Of a stretch of 64,000 nucleotides of DNA, positions 25,739 through 36,482 are shown piece after piece (positions within the stretch are counted from its first letter, which is position 1; each line of letters begins with the position of its first letter). A program made the translations under genes and the position numbers. This DNA is from Artocarpus heterophyllus (taxonomy: Eukaryota; Streptophyta; Magnoliopsida; Rosales; Moraceae), in contig CM046353.1 in the NCBI GenBank assembly GCA_025403435.1, forward strand, positions 12,944,836 through 13,008,835, given 5' to 3'. The notes beneath the pieces were generated by a model, which worked only from the letters and a program-made list of their open reading frames with translations, was not told the origin of the DNA and did not search any database.

Positions 25739-26325
25739 TGTTGGAATTAAAACATGAAATGCAGCGGAAGGAACGGATCGTTGACAAACAAAAATTTTCT
25801 GAAAACTTTGTTTTATCGGGAATAGATATATAATTTTAATTACAGAAAGCTTTAGGAATTTTTTACTAACCTTTTGAAGACTATCAGGGTATCCTAGCTT
25901 TCCTCTTTGACACCACGATCTTCCAAACCAGGCCTCCACACCAATGGAAAGACGAGTGGGCGTCAAACTGCAAGAATGAATTATCCTCACACTTTTCTGA
26001 ATCTGCTATGTACTCAACACATGAGATAGCAGACCTTTTTCTTTAGAGAAGAACTCTCAGTTTTTCTCTCTAAAAATTATGTGAATAAAAATTACTGAGA
26101 TAACTGTTATCTCTCCCTTTTTATAACTGAGCCATTAGTAATTTTTCTTTCCTTTTCTTTTCCTTTCCTTTTTCTTCTTTTCTTTTCCGTTTTCCTGTTA
26201 CCCGATTCTATTTTTTTCGGTAACACACACATGTATATATATGTAAAGTAAAGTTGCCGTGAATGAGAGTTTGCCTTCTTCTTTTTTTTTTTTTTTACTT
26301 TGACTTTGACTTTTTGACCGAATAC

Positions 26326-26359
<34 letters not shown>

Positions 26360-27747
26360 TGGGGGGAAGCGTGAATCTCATTCACGGCTTTCCCCTTTTT
26401 TTTTTAATTATAATATTATATTAATATATATATATATATATTAATATATTATAAAATCTTATATATATATATAAAAAGATTTGGTTCAAAACCATATATA
26501 TATATATATATATATCCAAATCTAAATTCAAAAATAAATCATATTTATTTAAGAATAGATTTTAACAATTATCAATTAATTAACTAATGCTCAGTTAAAT
26601 GTGACAACATTTATCACATTACATTATGTGTCACAGAGAACATTTTTCTGTGTCACGTTAATAATTCAAGTGTGAAAAATTAATTCAGAATTCAAAAATT
26701 CTAAATTAAACATGTATAATTCATTCTATGCAAAATCCAATATAGTGTTACAGAGGTGGTATTGGGGACCTATGGACCTATAACCCAAGCTCCAATAAAT
26801 TTGACATTTAATTAAACTCTTTAATTAATGTGCCAAATTTATTAGTTTCAGTGTTACTCCACTAAAAACCTGAAACTGAACTCTTGAGATTATAGTAGAA
26901 CTACTCAAAGAAAATTAACGAGTAGTCCATTGATATAATCATTACATATAAGTCAGTCCTCCATAAATAGTTCATAATAAGAGCTAGGTTCAATTTCCGT
27001 TCACCTCTCTTATTACATCTTTATCCTTGAGTTCCAATAATTCTCTAATGAACAATTAATTCATAATCTTATTATGAACGAGCGCTCTACTGTTCAAACC
27101 TTGAATTATCACTCAAGAGAACTATTTTTCTAACTTCCATAGGGAAGGAATGGATTCCATATCTGTATAATATTATTCCCAGCCATTTATTACTTTATGT
27201 TTCCAAGATGTTAAGTTACAATATGTGCTTAGACAAATCTTACCATACAAGTCAAAAAACATAATGTAATAAATAGGAGTTTAATAAATACTCAGGATTA
27301 AGACTGTCAAATATATGATCATCATAGTGATAAATTTGAATACTCTATTTGTAACGGATGATTATTAGAGATTCATAATTTATCTGGTCCAGTCCTATAT
27401 AATCTCATTATATAAAGTACATCCAACCCAATGTCTCTACATTAATAGTCCGGATAATGACTATTTCATTTTAGATGAGATTGGACCGTACTTGTAATTT
27501 TTAATTAAAGATCCCAAACTTTAATTAATTATTACGGACTATTTAGATTATTATCTATAAATTTTATCCCCAAGCAAATAACACTTATATGCTAAATTTA
27601 TAGTCACATAAATAATCATGGAATTTTCTTGATGTTTATAAATGTATTCATAATACATATAATCAACCAAAATAATAATAAATGTCATTTTATTTATTTA
27701 TTAATAATATGTACAATATCACAGCTTTTACGGCACTAAACCCAACA
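25739..27747 (-). mobile_element. Solo LTR D (2-kb copia group) with GTCCA target duplication
   Basis: 2009 bp, TGTTGG...CCAACA, flanked by GTCCA at 25734-25738 and 27748-27752. Blocks such as CAGTGTTACTCCACTAAAAA and ATGGATTCCATAT match LTRs E and F; the orientation matches F. It is inserted in copia polyprotein I, independently of gypsy C. The 336-bp minus-strand frame at 25655-25990 crosses its border and is spurious. Confidence 0.9.
26215..26515. repeat. Cluster of AT/GT microsatellites inside solo LTR D
   Basis: Several tracts lie close together: (AT)n then (GT)n at about 26322-26360, (AT)n at 26425-26475 and (TA)n at about 26492-26515. The reading frame crossing them is low complexity and not a gene. 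Confidence 0.85.
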
Positions 27748-27752
27748 GTCCA

Positions 27753-28530
27753 TACATCTGAATATGTTATTTTTAAGAGGTATAATGGATGAATGGTTCA
27801 GACAAAGAAGGGTAATTTGTGGCTTTTACTGCAAAGACAAGCACTGCAGTGAAATTTGGATGATGTAGAAGAGGATAAGTCTAGGTTAATATGAGAAACA
27901 ATATGTTGAAGAATCAAAAGAGATGGATAACCTAAACAATGATGCCACTTGAAAGGGGATGTCTTGACACTAAAAAACACCACAAGGGGAGGAAAGGACA
28001 CTGGTGCGGCCAACCATTCATATACGCCATCCTTAGTTCATCCTTGCAAAAGATGTGCCGTCATGCTGCGATGCTTCACAATGAAAGAAGTGGGAAAAAA
28101 TTCAACAGAAATATTATTGGATGCACAAAACTGAGATATTGAAATCAGATTCTTTTTAATGTTTGGTACGCAAGGAACATTATTTAAATGAAAGATATTA
28201 AAAGATGAGTTAAGGGTAGTAGAACCGATGTGAGTGATGGTAAGAGTTAAGCTATCAATAATCATAATGCTATCGATACCATAGTGCGGAGAATGAAGTG
28301 AAAGATTATCATGGTCTACCGTGATATGATGAGATACTCCATTATCAAGCAACCATCCATAATTGTTTGGAGCAGCGTTGGCAGCAAAGTAAGCTTTTCA
28401 TTGGTATTGTAAGCTAAACAATGTGGATCGACGTGAAGCGAAGCAGAAGGTAAGGCATGGTTTTGCTGTATGTTCCTGTAGGCCACAAAACTGACAAAAT
28501 CTCTTATAGGGGGCCATGGCTTAATCAAAT
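27753..28530 (-). pseudogene. Decayed Ty1/copia polyprotein I, gag end, protease and pre-integrase
   Basis: Three minus-strand frames in order. 28528-28316 is the gag end (HALPSASLHVDPHCLAYN). 28352-28038 is the protease region (LDNGVSHHITVDHDNLSLHS), where the usual DxGA catalytic motif reads DNGV. 28013-27798 is the pre-integrase zinc region (FKWHHCLGYPSL, then CLCSKSHKLPF). They are separated by frameshifts. No LTR belonging to this element was located upstream. Confidence 0.82.
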
Positions 28531-28860
28531 AAAGTGATGAGTATACAAATTTTTTTGCCTTTGCTGCTTTTTTTTTTTTTTGCCTTCTCTCTTTGTTTTG
28601 ATATATATATATATATATATATATATAAGAGAATATTATGAATAAAAATAATTAGGCTAATATATATCAATGTTTGGTAAATAGTCCACTTAAATTAAAA
28701 CAAAATTTATTTTTGTATAAAATGACATAGAGAAAAACACGACTTAACAACGAGATAATAAAAAAACAAAAACGAAAATAAAGAAAAAAAGAAAAAAAAG
28801 AAGTAAGATTGGAAATTTAAATGTTTAAAAAGAGCACGTAATTTCAAAATGTTATATACC
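28531..28860. other. Non-coding, with an (AT)n tract
   Basis: A long T run, an (AT)n microsatellite at about 28602-28626 and A-rich sequence. No gene. Confidence 0.6.
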
Positions 28861-29385
28861 TAGGGTCTGTTTGGTAAATGGATTCAAATTAGTGATTTGA
28901 TTTGAGTTGTGTGATTTGAATTGTTATCCGAATTGACGTTTAGATATGCATTTAAGTTTTGATCTGAGTATAGAATAAAATTGAAATTTGTATTTAGAGA
29001 GGTGGTGAAAATAGTTATTGATTTATTAACAAATCTAATAAAACCTTAACATTAATAATCCTAAAAAATATATAATATGGATTTTAATTTATTCCTCTCT
29101 TCGTTAGAAACACAATAAAAAAAGAATCATCTCAATTGGATATCAAATCAAGAAGTTATGATTTTTTTTTCAAATATAAGAGAGAGAATTTTAGCTTTTA
29201 CTGTAACAAAGATATCTGAGTATCAAGAGTTTAGGGTGAGGTCAGAACTCTGAAAACTTGAATTCTTAGATACTTATTTGATTCAGATTTTGAGGGAAAC
29301 AAATACGTATTTAAAAGATTTTTGATATTTAAATCCAAATTTGAGTCCATTAGATTCAAAAAAACCCAAAACAAACATGCCCTTA
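28861..29385. repeat. Putative MITE with TAGGGTCTGTTTGG ends
   Basis: It begins TAGGGTCTGTTTGG and ends AAACAAACATGCCCTTA; reversed, the right end reads TAAGGGCATGTTTGTTT, an imperfect inverted repeat. About 525 bp and non-coding. Confidence 0.5.
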
Positions 29386-29444
29386 AATATTTTAGAAAAT
29401 GTGCTATTTGCTTATATTAAGAACTAAAACTGTGTTATTTACAA

Positions 29445-29597
29445 GGTGTTTAGAAGAGTGGTTGAAACTATGTAGTTGAAACTATACATAGTTACATGTG
29501 AGAACTTTACACTGTCATAAACTACTGTATCATATGAGAACTTTACATTATTATAATTTAAATTATGTAGTTGAAACTACTCTTTGCAACAAAGCAT
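29445..29597 (+). repeat. MITE family M1, copy 2 (diverged)
   Basis: It starts GGTGTTTAGAAGAGTGG and holds two copies of a GTGAGAACTTTACA-like unit, the counterpart of GTGAAAGCTTTACAC in copy 1. It ends GCAACAAAGCA. Same size and layout as the copies at 655-826 and 63375-63535. Confidence 0.5.
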
Positions 29598-30603
29598 TAG
29601 TGTAATTTTCCCAAATGTACACTACCTAAATAGAAGAACAAATACGGTTAAAAAAAAGTTTGGAATCAAAATGGGCTTGAGGGTAATAACTTTGGGCTTG
29701 TGGAGTGGGCTTAAGGTGGAGGTGTAGGTCCAATGAGTACGCGAGCAATCTGGGCAAACACGAGAGAGACCAATCTGGGGAAAGAACAACGCTAGCACAA
29801 AGCATCAGCGTGACGGAGGTGATCGCGAGCAGCGATTGTCTGGCAATGGCTGAAAGCGTTGATTTGGCAAAAGCACGATAAACGGCAGCACAACACGGTG
29901 GAGACAAGGCGATGTTTTGAGCGATGACGAATAGACAAGGAAGAATTTTGTGAACAATTGACCCCATTCTTTTCCATTGCTATTGCGTAATGTATATACA
30001 TGTAAAACAATACACATATGGTAATAATCTTCTCCTACTGTTTTCCTGAGATTGGAAGATTTGCCACCCAAATAAATGACAAGGATTATATAAAAATCAA
30101 CTGTTTCTAATGTATGTATTTTTATCATTTGGAAAAAGAGGGAATCTTACTATTTGTACACTATGATAAACTTTTATCCAATTCGTAATATATCATTAAG
30201 TTTACTAAATTCATAACACATTATTGTACGCAACATTTTTGTGATTCTCTTGATTAAGATTTCCAAGTGTTATTCTCTAATTTTGTAATTCTAATCGATT
30301 TATTTATTTTTTATCATTTTAGTTTACTAAAAAATAATTATTTTTCTTTCCGATGATCATCTTATCTTTTGTCTGGACAAAAAAAAAAAAAAAAAACTCT
30401 TCAAGAGAAATGTTGACAGTTAAAATCTGCTATGTTAAATGTAATCAAGTTAAAGCAAATTGAAACAACTCAAAGAGTGATATATGCAAAAAGATGAAGA
30501 AGAAAATAATAAAAAAAACAGAGGAGTGAACATTAGGAATTTACAGTGGTTTGGCTCAATGTAGTGTGCATCCACTAAACTTGAAGCACTATATTCTCAA
30601 AAC

Positions 30604-30645
<42 letters not shown>

Positions 30646-31014
30646 TATACATTCATTGCCTCACTGACATTTTCAATATATTGGGGTATAACGACTTAGC
30701 ATACAATTTCCCGGCACCTATTCCTTGTCCCTTCCCCCTCTATTTATAAAGTTCTTCGTGTACAAATATATGTCTCATCGCATAACCGCTACCTCCGTAT
30801 TTCCATTTCCGATGATGCGATTTCGTTTTCCCACGCGCAGGTAACCGTTTCCCCCACGTTCTTGACCCTTGAGATTGTGGCTCTATCTCTCTGTTCGTAT
30901 CCCTTCTCCTTCTCTTTGTGTTCAGGGACACGTAAAGTGGAAGTTACTTAAGTTATTACCCCAGATGATTTGGATGTTGCGGGAAGGTGGTTGAGAAAGA
31001 TTATCTTGATGGCA
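29598..31014. other. Intergenic; GC-richer patch 29690-29960 and a (TAA)n microsatellite
   Basis: No supported gene. A GC-richer patch at 29690-29960 produces three overlapping minus-strand frames of 72-113 codons with Cys/Leu/Ser-rich sequence and no recognisable domain. From 30604 to about 30645 there are about 14 TAA triplets. Confidence 0.5.
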
Positions 31015-31139
31015 TGCTTGGGAGGGACATAGACTTGCTCATATGTTGCGAAGGCCATGATCTTGCTCTCATGTTGAGTAGTGACATGGCCTTGCTTTCA
31101 AATTGACGAGAGCATGGTCTTACTCTAAAGTTGAGTAGG
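31015..31139. repeat. 28-30 bp minisatellite, left part
   Basis: About four degenerate units related to GACATGACCTTGCTCTCATG plus TTGAGTA. The array continues at 33131-33330 after removal of solo LTR B. Open frames here simply repeat a peptide such as MRARS. Confidence 0.8.
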
Positions 31140-33130
31140 TGTGACGTCTTAGAAAGGGGGTCTGGAAGTTTTAGGTAAATAAGATAAAATAAACAAGGTA
31201 AATAAAGAATAAATAAATAAATATATGTGGAAAATAAATAAATATCATCGACGGTCACCGTTACGTGAATGCCACGAAATTAGGGCCGACATCTTATTCT
31301 CATTTACCATTACGTGGATGCTTACTACGAAGGTGAGTATGTAGATGTATAGTAAATCGTAATGTTAATAATACAAAATCAATGAAAATCATCGTAAATC
31401 ATCATCTTTGAAATTAAACAAGTGGTGGGACTCACAAAGACGAAAACAACATCGTGAGATACGAATAGTAATAATAATAACAAAATCACTATAAATCATT
31501 ATTTATAACATAATTCGTAATATATATATCTAATATGGACAACGATATCGGGACTAGTGGTACAGTATACGTATCGTACCATAGTTTTAGAAAAAAAATT
31601 ACCATTTCAATCCAAAAAGCTAGGTTTCGATTCTAGGTCCTTCCTTCCTCTCAAAACCTGGAAGGGGGAGTTTTAAAAACAGAAAAATTTGAGCGGAAGG
31701 CTCAGTAAAATAATTAGTTAAAACCAAGTTATTTAAAATATTATTCACAAATCATATTTACTAAAACAAGTCTAAAAAATTATTTATAAAGATTGATAAA
31801 TACTTACTTGGATAAATCTTGATAAAACATCACCGTACGGGTTTTGAAAATTCAAAAGAAATATCAAAATACAATTCTTTAAAATCAAAGACAGATATCA
31901 TTCTTAAAAAGAAACATTTAAGAAATAAACTTTCGTCAAAACAATTTAAAAAGGGCTACTACAGGAAGGGATAAGAATATCCTACCTCATTTAAAATTTC
32001 AATAATGTAAGCTCCAAATAGAATCCAACGTACACTCTATATACGTTTAAAACTGTATTTAAAATTAGAAATCACATTTAACAAATATCATTATGTCAGT
32101 TTAATTATCAGTGTGCCTTTTGACTCAAAATAATCATAACGCAAAATCGTAATCCTTTTTGAAACATTTTGAAATCATTAAACATTGAAAACTAAGGTTA
32201 AAAGTACAATTTTAAAGTGCACATCGGCCTGCCGAACACTCTAAATGGGCCTTTCGAACTACTACAGTTTGGCCTGCAGAATTTCTTAAATCTGGTATGC
32301 CGAAGATCAAGTTCGGCCTGCCGAACTGGCAAAATCTAAGGACTCAAGACTTCAAGTCTCGATCTTCTCAAGCTCAAAAATTCAAATCAAAACATGTTTT
32401 CTCAATCCCACAGCATGAAAATCATATAGAAAGCATAGCAAATCATAGTAGAACAAATCTAAATCATTTTCCCCAAATTTAAACTCAATTTCACAATAGA
32501 TTTGAAAATCAAAGAAAAATATCAAAACTTGATTAAATCAATTTTTGTTCAACTAAAGCTTAAATCCATGATAAAACAAGTCCTATAAGCTTAGATTTAA
32601 CATTATCTAAGCTCACCAAATTTCGGATTGCAAAATGCATAAAAATTCAAACAGAAAATCAAAATTTTGGAGAGAAAAAGGGCTAACCTCAAATCAACCA
32701 TTTTTTAGAGGATTTTTTGCTTCAATCTTGTTTCTTGGCTTCAAATCAGTAAGAATAAAGCTCGGGATTGAAAATTTTTGCAAAGAAGAAGGAAAGAGAG
32801 ATTTGCACAGAGAGAGATGAGAGAGATGGGGAAGAGAGTAAAAGAGAGAGAGAGCTGAGAACGTGAAAGAAAAAGGAAAGAAAAGAAAAAAAAATGAGGA
32901 AGAGAGAAAAGTGAGAGAAATAAAATAGGACAAGGGCATTTTCAAAATTATAGGGAAAATGTAGGATAAGAATATTATTTGGTATTTTAAGAACTAAGAA
33001 TCAAATTTTCAGATATTATAATTGCAATAAAATCTTAAATGATTAAAATTGACAATAAATTCACACTTAACACACTTAATAATTAAACTTAACATAATTA
33101 ACATTACTTTAAAAATTCAAGGGCGTTATA
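31140..33130 (-). mobile_element. Solo LTR B (gypsy-like family 1)
   Basis: 1991 bp, TGTGACGTCTTAG...GGGCGTTATA, where the last CA has become TA. Flanks are GTAGG (31135-31139) and ATAGG (33131-33135), a duplication with one change. Homologous to solo LTR A in the same orientation. Degenerate TTCGGCCTGCCGAA motifs occur at about 32222-32335, spaced roughly 21-27 bp. Confidence 0.85.
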
Positions 33131-33330
33131 ATAGGGACATGACCTTACTCTCATGTTGAGGAAAGCATACTCTTGCTCTCATGTTGAAGAGAATTCGACC
33201 TTGCATACATGTTAAATAGGGAGAGTATGACCTTGCTCTCATGTTATGTGGGATATGGCCCTGTTTGCATGTTGAGCAAGGACATGACTTTGCTGTCATG
33301 CGGAGGAGGGTTTCGGCCTTGGTAGTATAT
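33131..33330. repeat. 28-30 bp minisatellite, right part
   Basis: About six further units such as GACATGACCTTACTCTCATG and ATGACCTTGCTCTCATG, continuing the array cut by solo LTR B. Unit ends vary in length by 1-4 bases. Confidence 0.8.
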
Positions 33331-36300
33331 TTCAAAAGAACTTAGCCCTTTTTAACCTTCAATTCATTCTTCTTTTTTATCATCCAAATGGTTCAGCATT
33401 GGGCTCGCCTTTTCAACCCCATGCTTGGCCTGCATAAAGATTGGGCTGGATTTGGCCTAGAGAATTAGGCTTGCCTAAAGTCCTTGGCCAGCCTTTGAAT
33501 GCTGCACTAACTCCCTCAAACACAGGGGAGCGGGCACTACTCTCAGCTTGTTGTAACAACAACACTATCAAATGATCATTGCCTATTCTAGAGCGGAATA
33601 TAGACATTAGTACAACAAAAGGCTCGAGAAACCTCGAGCGACACCTCATAATTTATGCTAACGTTAGTGTATCTTCGAAGATTCTTTAGCCACATCTTAA
33701 CCTATGGTCGAAGAATGAGGCGATCAAGAAAGTCCTCCACTTGAAGTAGATAAAATGTCCGAAGATCTTCTCTTTCCTTTTTGTCACAAACAAAGTGAAG
33801 GCGCTGCTTAGCCCTACAAAGAATGAAGGCCCTTGCGACACCTAGCGTTTCAATGTTTTTTTTTTTAATTGTTATATCTTCTTATATAAAATGGGGATAA
33901 TTTGAAAAAAAGGGCAAAAAAAAATTCTTAAGGAAATGACCTTTTTTTTGTACAAAAAAACACGTTTTTTTAAGCAGGTAAACTACTCTAGTTTTTTTCA
34001 AAAAAAAGACAAAAATAACTGTAACGAGGAGAGGAACCTCAACAAAGTGGAAAGAAAAAAAACTGGAGCAGTTTTTATGCCCAAAAAACATATTTTTTTA
34101 CATCAAACAACTGCAAAAAAAAAAAAAGACCATTTGTCAAGGATGACTTTTTTTAAAGTCATTTTTCAAATAAAATGTTGCACAACTCTAGGCCCATGTA
34201 GGCTCACATGCCTTCCTTTATCCTCTCTGTGACAACCTGATTTGACCAGCTTATTGTTTTTCTTTCTTTTTTCTTTTTTCTTTTTTGCCAACATGAGTCA
34301 GGTAACTTGAATTACCAGCTCTAATCTGAATCCCTATATCAAGGCTTAAATAGGGATTGCGAAAGATTCCAATGTCCTTCAAATTTTGGAACATGTTCAC
34401 TTTCGTAGGGCGTTCTGCTCTGATTTACTTACACAATTTGATATGTGTCATTTTTTTTTACTACACAGTTTGAAACCTCCAATTATATCCAACATTTGTA
34501 TAGCCATATGATTTATTTCGCTAGCCAACTTATGGATCCAAGGTTTGATTAAAAGTATAATGGTGGAATTGAAATAGAGCAAATTTTATTGAAATATTTT
34601 ATACAAATAGCAAAACTACATAATAATTATTACATTCATTTTCACATATTATACCATCATATTACGTAGTAATTATTGTAAAATTTTTTATTTTTTCCAT
34701 TTGAAAAATATTATGTTTTTTTTTTTTTTGCTATAATCAACATGACTAATAAGATTGTATCATATGTTTAAAAATATAATAATAATAATAATTGAGAAAA
34801 ATATTTAAAAATCTCAAATACGAAACTTTTCCTGTAAAGACATTGTGAACATTTAGGGCACATTTACTAATAGAATTTTAAAAAATGAGGTATGTTATGT
34901 GATAAAGAAAGAGTTCAAAAAATTTCATTAAGGCTATCAAGAATTAAGTGCCAATTTTATTATACTATTTATTAAATAAAAGAATTACAATAATAGTAAG
35001 TGTGATTATAAAATTCCATACATTGAGAAAATTGGTAAATTAATAATGGAGTAAATCAAGTAGTTAATCGTTAAAACTTCATGCTTGTTTGGTTCGGGTA
35101 TTTGAATAAAGATTTAAATTTTTGTGAGAGAAAATACTGTAACAAAATGATTCAAACCGTGATTCGAATATCGAAACAAACGGCCCTTCATTTTCAAGTC
35201 TAAGGCAGGATTTAAGTTCTTTCTTATTAACAAATTTAATTTCCTGATTTGTAACTGACACCGACTTCAGTTAATTTCTAAAAACAAAAATAATAATAAA
35301 TCAAAAATTTAATCCCGTTAATAAATTTCTCATTAGTAAATTAAAATAATCCAACTATCATAATTATCATATAGAGGTGTTAATTTGAACTCAACAAGAT
35401 GGGCCAGACAAACTTATATCATGAATCGAGCTAGGTTGGGCGGGGCCAAATATATAGGCCCACATATAGAACTAGACCGAGCCAGCCCGTCAAATGTTTT
35501 TCTTGAAAAACTTTAAAGTATTAAGAGAAGGATGAAAATAGGCAAAATAAATGATGAATAAAAATTAAACGGAGTGTTTTAAAGAAAATTAATAAATAGA
35601 CCAAAAGAATGTAAATCTAGATTTATCAATTAATAAATTACAAAAATACTCAATGATTAAGAAACCCTAATTTGAATAATTTACAGACAATCTCTCTCCT
35701 CCCCCTCTCTTGCATAGGACTGCACCAGTAATTCATCCCCAGGACGCCACTGGTGAGCTCATCGCGAGTCGGCGTTAAGGAGTTGTGACGATGACGAGTT
35801 TGTCTCGCCTTTCCAGCTCCCGCCAATGCAGCCATTCTTCTCGTGTCACCTTTTTCTACTAGGTTTGGTGCAAAATATCACAGCCACAAACGACATTTTG
35901 TCATGAGAAGTGAAGGGAAAAAGGGAGAAGATAGAGCCATTGAGGAGAGAGAGACATAGAGGAGAAGGAAGTCCACAGCCTTGAGATGACACTGGTGATT
36001 TGATAGTGATGGCCGACGACAACGATCGTAGAGGAAAGGGCAAAGAAGAGAGAAAGAAAGAGAGAGAGGAAGATAGAGAAAGAGGGGGAAGAGGGTTTTA
36101 GATATATGTTATTTCAAATGGTAAAAATGTAAAATCAATTCCTTCAAAATTATAATTGATCTATTATTTAACAATGTTTGTAAATATGCTACTCTGTTAC
36201 CATCCAAATAATTTTCACCCAAAGCTTTAAAAAGGGTCCTTTTATGCAACACTTTTTCACTTCAAGAATTATTTTTGGGATCAAATCAAAGTGACCTCTC

Positions 36301-36482
36301 CAAGTTCTGGAGAAAAACAAAAAACAGAGATTTCACCTGTCATAAATTTATCTCAAAAAAATTGTCAAAACAAAATTAAGAAAATGAAAAAAAAAAATGC
36401 TAAGGTCACGTGCACAACATGTGATTCAATAACCTAATCTGAAGCGAATCAGCAAGTACAGAGCAGACTAGAGACGAGAGAA
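33331..36482. other. Intergenic DNA between minisatellite and ELP6
   Basis: No supported gene. It includes a low-complexity dispersed repeat (33885-34170), a stretch with GGGCC-type words near 35395-35500 resembling a hAT subterminal region, and a GA-rich segment near 35920-36100. Minus-strand frames of 60-78 codons in this stretch show no family features. Confidence 0.45.
33885..34170. repeat. Low-complexity dispersed repeat, copy 1
   Basis: An A/T-homopolymer-rich segment with GGATAATTTGAAAAAAAGGG, AATAACTGTAACGA and ACCTCAACAAAGT. Matching pieces in the same order occur at 53995-54590 in a PRR7 pseudogene intron. The class of element is unknown. Confidence 0.6.

Noticed and set aside
25655..25990. 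Minus-strand frame of 111 codons
   Set aside because: A chance fusion of solo LTR D with the copia integrase fragment across an insertion border.
26107..26385. Lys-rich frame of 92 codons
   Set aside because: Generated by microsatellites inside solo LTR D.
29626..30128. Three overlapping minus-strand frames of 72-113 codons
   Set aside because: They occupy different frames of one GC-richer patch and show no family features.
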